Part shown: piece by piece, positions 5,336 to 9,029 of the stretch
How the letters are laid out: each line of letters begins with the position of its first letter
Numbering within the stretch: position 1 is the first letter of the stretch
Source: JALORV01 sp035429805
GTDB lineage: Bacteria; Pseudomonadota; Gammaproteobacteria; Burkholderiales; Burkholderiaceae_F
Direction: 5' to 3'
Length of the DNA stretch: 9,029 bases
NCBI GenBank assembly: GCA_035429805.1
Contig: DAOMFL010000118.1
Location: 1-9,029, forward strand
Translations under genes and position numbers: made by a program
The notes under the pieces: model-generated
Databases searched by the model: none
Told to the model about the DNA's origin: nothing
Seen by the model: only the letters and a program-made list of their open reading frames with translations

Positions 5336-7186
5336 ATGCCTGAACCCACGCCAGCGTTCGATCCGCGGCCCGTCGTCGACGGCCTGCCGCACCTGCCCGG
5401 GGTCTATCGCATGCTCGACGCCCAGGGCGTCGCGCTCTACGTTGGCAAGGCGCGCGACCTGCGCAAGCGCGTGGCGTCCTACTTCAACAAGGGCGTCGGG
5501 CCGCGCACGGCCCACATGCTCGCGCGCGTCGCGTCGATCGACACAACCGTGACGCGCTCGGAGGCCGAGGCGCTGCTGCTCGAGAACAATCTGATCAAGT
5601 CGCTGGCGCCGCGCTACAACATACTGTTCCGGGACGACAAGTCCTATCCATACCTGAAGTTCACGAGCCACGCATTCCCGCGCGTCGCCTATTACCGTGG
5701 CGCGGTAGACCGGCGCGCCCAGTATTTCGGCCCGTATCCCAACGCGTGGGCTGTCAAGGACAGCATCCAGTTGCTGCAGAAGGTCTTTCGCCTGCGCACC
5801 TGCGAGGACACGGTGTTCGCCAATCGATCGCGGCCCTGCCTGCTGCACCAGATCCAGCGCTGCAGCGCGCCGTGCGTCAAGTTGATCGATGCGGCGGCGT
5901 ATGCCCAGGATGTCGACCGGGCCGTGCGCTTCCTGCGGGGCGAGACGGATCTCGTGATGCGCGAGCTCGAGGAGCGCATGCATGGCCTCGCTGCTGACTT
6001 GAAGTTCGAGGAGGCCGCAGCGGTGCGCGACCGGATGGGCGCGCTCGCGCGCGTGCTGCACCAGCAGGCTGTCGAAACGACGGGCTCGGAGGCGGACGCC
6101 GACGTGCTGGCGGTGGTCGTTGACGGCGGTCTGGCGTGCGTCAACCTGGCGATGATCCGGGGCGGGCGGCACCTGGGGGACAAGGCCAGCTTTCCGGTCC
6201 GCAGTGGCGAGGCGGCCGACGGGGCCGAAGTCCTCGAAGCGTTCATCTCGCAGCACTATGCCGCGCAGGCCTGCCCGCCGACGCTCTTCGTCAACGCTGA
6301 CGTCGATGCCTCGGAGCTCGCCGCGGTGCTGTCGGAAGCGGGCGGCCGGAGGGTCCAGTTCGTGCGGCACCCGCAGGAGCAGCGGCGGCGCTGGCTCGAG
6401 ATGGCCGAATCGAACGCACGACTGGCGCTGGCGCGACGGCTGGCGGAAGAGGGCTCGCAGATGGCCCGCACCCGGGCGCTGATCGATGCGCTCGGGCTCG
6501 ATGTCGGCGAGGACGAGGCCGACAAGCTGCGCGTCGAGTGTTTCGACGTCAGCCACACCGCGGGCGAAGCAACGCAGGCCTCGTGCGTCGTTTACTTCAA
6601 TCACCAGATGCGGCCCTCGGAGTATCGGCGCTACAACATCGAAGGCATCGAGCCGGGTGACGACTACGCGGCGATGCGGCAGGTACTTTCGCGCCGCTTC
6701 GCCGCGCCGGCGCGTGGCGAGGGCACGATGCCGAACCTCGTGCTGATCGACGGCGGCAAGGGGCAGGTGGCCGTCGCGCGCCAGGTGTTCGAGGAACTTG
6801 GCCTCGATCCTTCCATCCTCGTCGGCGTTGCCAAGGGCGAGGAGCGCAAGGTGGGACTCGAGGAACTGGTGTTCCCCGACGAGCGACTGCCTCTGACGCT
6901 GGGGCGCGAGTCGCAGGCGCTGATGCTGGTCGCGCAGATCCGCGACGAGGCACACCGCTTCGCCATCACCGGCATGCGAGCGCGCCGTGCCAAGGCACGC
7001 AACTCCTCGGAACTCGAAACGATGGACGGCATCGGGCCCAAGCGGCGCCAGCGCCTGCTGGCGCGCTTCGGCGGCATGCGAGGGCTGACGGCGGCCTCCG
7101 TTGACGACATCGCGAACGTCGAAGGCGTTTCGCGTAAGCTCGCGGAGAGGATCTACGCGCAATTGCATGGCCAGCCCATCGAATAA
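5336..7186 (+). CDS. uvrC: UvrABC system protein C (excinuclease subunit)
   Basis: Makes both incisions flanking a DNA lesion in nucleotide excision repair, working with UvrB. The 616 residues show all expected parts: the GIY-YIG nuclease (about 18-97; PGVYRML, LYVGKARDLRKRV, Glu83 in LLENNLIK) for the 3' cut and four cysteines at 156, 168, 176 and 180, matching the E. coli spacing for the iron-sulfur cluster. The UVR segment follows (about 195-235, ADLKFEEAAAVRDRM). The RNase H-like domain for the 5' cut has Asp404 in FDVSH, Asp472 in DGGKGQ and a His near 540, and a double helix-hairpin-helix closes the protein (MDGIGPKRRQRLLARFGG, then NVEGVSRKLAERI). The chosen ATG opens MPEPTPAFDP. The frame stays open upstream to 4793, but that part is antisense to efp. 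No Shine-Dalgarno sequence is visible. It overlaps pgsA by 20 nt. Confidence 0.98.
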   Translation: MPEPTPAFDPRPVVDGLPHLPGVYRMLDAQGVALYVGKARDLRKRVASYFNKGVGPRTAHMLARVASIDTTVTRSEAEALLLENNLIKSLAPRYNILFRDDKSYPYLKFTSHAFPRVAYYRGAVDRRAQYFGPYPNAWAVKDSIQLLQKVFRLRTCEDTVFANRSRPCLLHQIQRCSAPCVKLIDAAAYAQDVDRAVRFLRGETDLVMRELEERMHGLAADLKFEEAAAVRDRMGALARVLHQQAVETTGSEADADVLAVVVDGGLACVNLAMIRGGRHLGDKASFPVRSGEAADGAEVLEAFISQHYAAQACPPTLFVNADVDASELAAVLSEAGGRRVQFVRHPQEQRRRWLEMAESNARLALARRLAEEGSQMARTRALIDALGLDVGEDEADKLRVECFDVSHTAGEATQASCVVYFNHQMRPSEYRRYNIEGIEPGDDYAAMRQVLSRRFAAPARGEGTMPNLVLIDGGKGQVAVARQVFEELGLDPSILVGVAKGEERKVGLEELVFPDERLPLTLGRESQALMLVAQIRDEAHRFAITGMRARRAKARNSSELETMDGIGPKRRQRLLARFGGMRGLTAASVDDIANVEGVSRKLAERIYAQLHGQPIE

Positions 7187-7763
7187 CCCGCCGCTGGCGT
7201 TCAACGTCCCGATGGCGCTCACCTGGGCGCGCATCGCGATGATTCCCGTCATCGTCGGCATTTTTTACCTGCCCGACAGCGTTCTGCCGGACCACTGGAA
7301 GAACGCCACGGCGTGCTGGCTGTTCGTGCTGGCCGCGGTGACCGACGCGATCGACGGCTACGTCGCGCGCAAGTACGGCATGGTGAGCCGCCTCGGTGCG
7401 TTCCTCGATCCGGTAGCCGACAAGCTCATGGTCTGCGCGGCCCTCGTCGTGCTGCTGTCGCTCGATCGCGTCGACGAGTTCGTCGCGCTCGTCATCATCG
7501 GACGCGAGATCGCGGTGTCGGCGCTGCGCGAATGGATGGCGCAGATCGGCCGCTCGGCCAGCGTCGCGGTCAATTCGCTCGGCAAGTTCAAGACGATCGC
7601 GCAGATGGTCGCGATTCCGATGCTGCTGTTCCACGACCCGCTCTTTGGGCTGATCAACGTACGGCTGATCGGCACCATCCTTATCTACATCGCTGCTGCG
7701 CTCACGGTCTATTCGATGCTGGTCTACCTGCGCATGGCGTGGCCGCATCTCGATGAAAAGTAG
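7167..7763 (+). CDS. pgsA: CDP-diacylglycerol-glycerol-3-phosphate 3-phosphatidyltransferase
   Basis: Inner-membrane enzyme that makes phosphatidylglycerophosphate, the committed step to phosphatidylglycerol and cardiolipin. The 198-residue protein carries the complete CDP-alcohol phosphotransferase signature with normal spacing: Asp60, Asp63-Gly64, Ala67-Arg68, then Gly77, Asp81 and Asp85 in DAIDGYVAR...GAFLDPVADK. Several hydrophobic segments follow (about 20-36, 48-60, 86-98, 105-113, 143-152, 165-185), as expected for this polytopic family. The start overlaps the end of uvrC by 20 nt and lacks its own Shine-Dalgarno sequence, so translation is probably coupled to uvrC. A later in-frame ATG at 7212, just before ALTWARI, is an alternative start and would remove the overlap. 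The uvrC-pgsA-tRNA order is conserved in beta- and gammaproteobacteria. Confidence 0.97.
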   Translation: MASPSNNPPLAFNVPMALTWARIAMIPVIVGIFYLPDSVLPDHWKNATACWLFVLAAVTDAIDGYVARKYGMVSRLGAFLDPVADKLMVCAALVVLLSLDRVDEFVALVIIGREIAVSALREWMAQIGRSASVAVNSLGKFKTIAQMVAIPMLLFHDPLFGLINVRLIGTILIYIAAALTVYSMLVYLRMAWPHLDEK

Positions 7764-7782
7764 CGCGCATTCGAGTGCAGGT

Positions 7783-7810
7783 TTGACACCCCTTCGACCC
7801 CCGCTATAAT
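7783..7810 (+). promoter_or_regulatory. consensus sigma-70 promoter for tRNA-Gly
   Basis: Perfect TTGACA (7783-7788) and perfect TATAAT (7805-7810) are separated by 16 bp, with the tRNA beginning 15 nt after the -10. The GC-rich stretch between the -10 and the tRNA (tcgccgc) is the kind of discriminator seen at stringently controlled stable-RNA promoters. It lies 20 bp past the pgsA stop. Confidence 0.93.
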
Positions 7811-7824
7811 TCGCCGCTTCGAGC

Positions 7825-7900
7825 GCGGGCGTAGCTCAGTTGGTAGAGCGCAACCTTGCCAAGGTTGAGGTCGAGAGTTCGAGACTCTTCGCCCGCTCCA
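7825..7900 (+). tRNA. tRNA-Gly (anticodon GCC)
   Basis: A 76-nt cloverleaf with acceptor arms GCGGGCG / CGCCCGC, D-arm GCTCAGTTGGTAGAGC, anticodon stem CAACC/GGTTG around loop TTGCCAA, a TTCGAGA T-loop, discriminator T and encoded CCA. The anticodon GCC reads GGC and GGU. It is the first tRNA of the cluster after pgsA. Confidence 0.98.
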
Positions 7901-7912
7901 GAATTCAGCACG

Positions 7913-7940
7913 AAGGGGAAGCCGGCGCGCTTCCCCTTTT
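7913..7940 (+). terminator. rho-independent terminator after tRNA-Gly
   Basis: A 10-bp stem, AAGGGGAAGC (7913-7922) with GCTTCCCCTT (7929-7938), closes a 6-nt loop and runs into TTTT (7937-7940) followed by GGTTT. It starts 12 nt after the tRNA-Gly CCA and ends 16 nt before tRNA-Cys, so it separates two tRNAs that are often co-transcribed. The A/T ends make it potentially bidirectional. Confidence 0.85.
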
Positions 7941-7956
7941 GGTTTGAGCCCCCTCT

Positions 7957-8030
7957 GGCGGGGTGGCAGAGTGGCCATGCAGCGGACTGCAAATCCGTGT
8001 ACGCCGGTTCGATTCCGACCCCCGCCTCCA
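7957..8030 (+). tRNA. tRNA-Cys (anticodon GCA)
   Basis: A 74-nt cloverleaf with acceptor arms GGCGGGG / CCCCGCC, anticodon stem GCGGA/TCCGT around loop CTGCAAA (anticodon GCA), T-loop segment GGTTCGATTCC, discriminator T and encoded CCA. No promoter fits between the upstream terminator and this gene, so it probably depends on read-through. Confidence 0.98.
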
Positions 8031-8061
8031 CCCCTGCGTCAAGCGGCGCCGGTGTCACGGA

Positions 8062-8082
8062 GCGCTGCGCCCGGCGCAGCGC
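8062..8082. terminator. GC hairpin between tRNA-Cys and a convergent small ORF
   Basis: Arms GCGCTGCGCC and GGCGCAGCGC flank one central C, giving a 9-bp GC-rich stem with a 3-nt loop. It lies 31 nt after the tRNA-Cys end and 8 nt after the stop of the minus-strand small ORF, where a shared terminator would be expected. There is no T-run on either side, so it would be an atypical terminator, an RNA-stabilising hairpin or a protein site. Confidence 0.45.
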
Positions 8083-8090
8083 GTCGGACA

Positions 8091-8204
8091 TCAGGCCACC
8101 TGGACCAGGACAGTCAGCGCGACGAGGCTGTGACTGAGGAAGACGAAACCGATCAGGCAGGTCTCGTGGAAGGCAAGCATGCGGCTTCGGGCGTCGGTTG
8201 GCAT
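8091..8204 (-). CDS. putative 37-residue single-pass membrane protein
   Basis: A short ORF on the minus strand in the spacer between tRNA-Cys and tRNA-Leu. The product starts MPTDARSRMLAFHETC and continues into a hydrophobic run of about 20 residues (LIGFVFLSHS, then LVALTVLVQVA), ending right at the membrane segment: a cytoplasmic basic N-terminus and one helix. Support: a GGAG Shine-Dalgarno sequence (minus strand of 8211-8214) lies 6 nt before this ATG, and 31 of 37 codons end in G or C as in neighbouring genes. A GC hairpin follows the stop. An in-frame ATG four codons earlier (8216) has no Shine-Dalgarno sequence, so the inner start is preferred. I do not recognise the protein and propose no function. 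Chance cannot be excluded at this length. Confidence 0.45.
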   Translation of the reverse strand: MPTDARSRMLAFHETCLIGFVFLSHSLVALTVLVQVA

Positions 8205-8216
8205 TGCGGTCTCCAT

Positions 8217-8233
8217 GGTTCGAGGTGCGAACC
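8217..8233. repeat. inverted repeat upstream of the small ORF
   Basis: Perfect 6-bp arms GGTTCG / CGAACC around a 5-nt loop. On the minus strand it would sit in the leader of the small ORF, 2 nt before its GGAG, where a folded stem could limit ribosome access. Function unknown. Confidence 0.4.
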
Positions 8234-8274
8234 TGTGGGACCGAACGCTACGGGGTCCGTGTAATCGGTTTATT

Positions 8275-8302
8275 TCACGGAACGCTCGGTACGTAACCGT
8301 GA
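8275..8302. repeat. inverted repeat upstream of the tRNA-Leu promoter
   Basis: Arms TCACGG (8275-8280) and CCGTGA (8297-8302) enclose 16 nt that hold a second, nested repeat CGGT-ACGTA-ACCG (8287-8299). The two cannot form fully at once. It ends 7 bp before the TTGACA box of the putative tRNA-Leu promoter and lies in a locally AT-richer stretch, so an operator is possible. No recognised binding site was identified. Confidence 0.35.
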
Positions 8303-8309
8303 GGTTTCC

Positions 8310-8338
8310 TTGACAACTGCTAGGCTTTCCACACGCTT
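8310..8338 (+). promoter_or_regulatory. putative tRNA-Leu promoter
   Basis: TTGACA at 8310-8315 is a perfect -35. A -10 at the right distance is poor: CACGCT (8332-8337, 16-bp spacing) keeps only the conserved second A and last T. It sits just before tRNA-Leu, which needs a promoter after the 314-bp gap. The -10 could be helped by another factor. Confidence 0.45.
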
Positions 8339-8344
8339 TTCACC

Positions 8345-8435
8345 GCCGCGGTGGTGAAACTGGTAGACACAGCGGACTTAAAATCCGCCGCAAGCGAAAG
8401 CAAGCATGCCGGTTCGAGTCCGGCCCGCGGCACCA
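8345..8435 (+). tRNA. tRNA-Leu (anticodon TAA)
   Basis: A 91-nt class II tRNA with acceptor arms GCCGCGG / CCGCGGC, D-arm with TGGTAGAC, anticodon stem GCGGA/TCCGC around loop CTTAAAA (anticodon TAA, reads UUA/UUG), a long variable arm, T-arm GCCGG TTCGAGT CCGGC, discriminator A and encoded CCA. The last base of CCA is also the first base of the AGGA ribosome-binding site of the next gene. Confidence 0.98.
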
Positions 8436-8438
8436 GGA
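8435..8438 (+). promoter_or_regulatory. Shine-Dalgarno of the DUF1178 gene, sharing the tRNA-Leu 3' end
   Basis: AGGA lies 4 nt before the ATG at 8443. Its first A is the final A of the encoded CCA of tRNA-Leu. Cutting the precursor at the mature tRNA end would leave the mRNA with almost no leader, so this site ties tRNA processing to translation of the downstream gene. Confidence 0.7.
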
Positions 8439-8442
8439 ATCA

Positions 8443-8880
8443 ATGAAGGTATTCAATCTCAGTTGCGACAACGAGCACCCGTTCGAGGGCTGGTTTGCCT
8501 CGGCCGATGACTTCGATCGCCAGCAGGAAGCCAGGCTCGTCGAATGCCCGGTGTGCGGCAGCCACGCGGTGCGCAAGCTGCTGTCCGCGCCCCGCATCAA
8601 CAAGGGCGTTTTAGCGCCGCAGGACAAGCAGCCTGTCGCGATGCCGAACGACGCCGCGATGCAGGCGATGCTTTTGCAAATGGCACGTCACATCCAGGCG
8701 AACTCTGAGGACGTCGGCGAGCGCTTCCCCGAGGAGGCGCGCCGCATCCACTACCAGGAAGCACCGAAGCGTTCGATCCGCGGGCTGGCCTCGCCCGAGG
8801 AAGCGGCCGGCCTTGCCGACGAGGGCATCGAGGTGATGCCCGTACCTTTCAGCGACCTGCTGAAGAACCCGCTGCAGTAG
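8443..8880 (+). CDS. DUF1178 zinc-ribbon protein
   Basis: A 145-residue conserved protein of unknown function. Cys8 and His12 in the first strand and Cys35/Cys38 in ECPVCGS form a probable zinc site. The MKVFNLSCDNEHPFEGWF opening and KLLSAPRINKG segment are typical of betaproteobacterial DUF1178 proteins. The central part (about 65-105) is predicted helical and charged (ERFPEEARRIHY), and the C-terminus has the family pattern EEAAGLADEGIEVMPVPF. It begins 7 nt after the tRNA-Leu CCA with no promoter of its own between, so it should be read from the tRNA-Leu transcript. It faces the glutathione S-transferase gene across an 18-bp gap. Family assignment is firm. FmdB-like regulatory roles are sometimes suggested for such small zinc ribbons, but nothing here shows that. 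Confidence 0.92.
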   Translation: MKVFNLSCDNEHPFEGWFASADDFDRQQEARLVECPVCGSHAVRKLLSAPRINKGVLAPQDKQPVAMPNDAAMQAMLLQMARHIQANSEDVGERFPEEARRIHYQEAPKRSIRGLASPEEAAGLADEGIEVMPVPFSDLLKNPLQ

Positions 8881-8884
8881 CGGC

Positions 8885-8912
8885 TCAGTGCCGGCCGTTC
8901 AGTGCCGGCCGT
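8885..8912. repeat. 14-bp perfect tandem duplication at a gene end
   Basis: The sequence TCAGTGCCGGCCGT occurs twice head to tail (8885-8898 and 8899-8912). The right copy contains the last four codons and stop of the minus-strand gene, and the left copy lies just past its stop. Since 14 is not a multiple of three, only the copy before the stop is read in frame. The CCGGC/GCCGG pieces could also form a small hairpin between the two convergent genes. Confidence 0.9.
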
Positions 8913-9029
8913 ATTGCGTCGAGCCGAAGAGCGTCTCGCGCGCCTTGTCGTCCACCAGCGGTTTGCGCCGGTCCGCGAGCACCTTGAGGCCGCGCTGAAC
9001 GGCGGGCCGCGCCGCGACCGCGTCGTACC
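8899..9029 (-). CDS. glutathione S-transferase family protein, C-terminal fragment
   Basis: The last 43 codons of a gene that continues past the window edge. The visible end starts YDAVAARPAVQRGLKVLADR and closes with KARETLFGSTQYGRH. The ARPAVQRG segment is the characteristic end of the C-terminal helical domain in bacterial glutathione S-transferases, and the tail with DDKARExLFG and a final QY is familiar from the YghU/YfcG disulfide-bond oxidoreductase group. The N-terminal thioredoxin-like domain is not seen, so substrate and subtype cannot be judged. It converges on the DUF1178 gene. Confidence 0.75.
   Translation of the reverse strand, partial: YDAVAARPAVQRGLKVLADRRKPLVDDKARETLFGSTQYGRH

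Noticed and set aside
5288..7261. 657-codon open frame antisense to uvrC
   Set aside because: It lies fully opposite a gene with all catalytic motifs. Long antisense frames are expected in GC-rich codon-biased DNA, and the product shows no recognisable domain.
7804..8091. 95-codon minus-strand frame across tRNA-Gly and tRNA-Cys
   Set aside because: It is the reverse complement of two tRNAs (GEESRTLDLNLGKVALYQLSYAR type), a well-known spurious prediction.
7944..8264. plus-strand frame through tRNA-Cys and the spacer
   Set aside because: It starts before and reads through the tRNA, shows no protein features and overlaps the better-supported minus-strand small ORF.
8340..8627. 95-codon minus-strand frame over tRNA-Leu and DUF1178
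   Set aside because: The shadow of a tRNA and a conserved gene.
8897..8912. rho-independent terminator between DUF1178 and the glutathione S-transferase gene
   Set aside because: The CCGGC/GCCGG pairing is short and there is no T-run; the sequence is better explained as a tandem duplication.
1..9029. mobile element, CRISPR array, toxin-antitoxin or defence system
   Set aside because: No transposase, integrase, repeat-spacer pattern or defence motif was found; nearly all genes are housekeeping and in a conserved order.

Overview
The window is a GC-rich stretch of ordinary chromosome, most likely from a betaproteobacterium (Burkholderiales or a close relative). The reasons are separate ispD and ispF genes followed by an OmpR/EnvZ-type two-component pair, a uvrC-pgsA-tRNA(Gly, Cys, Leu) block, a DUF1178 zinc-ribbon protein of the betaproteobacterial type, and encoded CCA ends on all three tRNAs. 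There is no sign of an insertion sequence, phage, CRISPR array or other mobile element.

Left part (1-3891): the 3' part of ispD (5' end cut off by the window edge) and ispF overlap by ATGA and make two steps of the MEP isoprenoid pathway. Running against them on the minus strand is a three-gene unit, ompR-envZ-DUF4241, whose last gene is an exported protein translationally coupled to the kinase. Its 3' end overlaps the 3' end of ispF by 11 bp.

Middle (3892-5335): a divergent regulatory region with a GTTACA-containing candidate OmpR site and two tandem stem-loops leads to a small exported protein built from 12-residue PEQR repeats. Convergent with it is efp, which encodes an elongation factor P unlike the usual betaproteobacterial type: it has arginine at the tip of the modification loop, in a Gly-Gly-Arg-Gly-Gly setting and a backbone resembling the alphaproteobacterial lysine-type protein. 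A 19-bp GC palindrome lies between efp and the divergent uvrC.

Right part (5336-9029): uvrC (nucleotide excision repair) overlaps pgsA (phosphatidylglycerophosphate synthase). A consensus sigma-70 promoter then drives tRNA-Gly, which ends in a strong intrinsic terminator only 16 nt before tRNA-Cys. A 314-bp spacer follows. It holds a GC hairpin, a probable 37-residue membrane protein on the minus strand, several inverted repeats and a weak promoter for tRNA-Leu. The DUF1178 gene begins 7 nt after the tRNA-Leu CCA end, and its Shine-Dalgarno sequence shares the last base of the tRNA. The window closes with the C-terminal end of a glutathione S-transferase on the minus strand, whose last codons are duplicated as a 14-bp tandem repeat.

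The window is mostly housekeeping. The points most worth following are the atypical EF-P, the tRNA/mRNA overlap, the terminator placed inside the tRNA cluster, and the unannotated small membrane protein.
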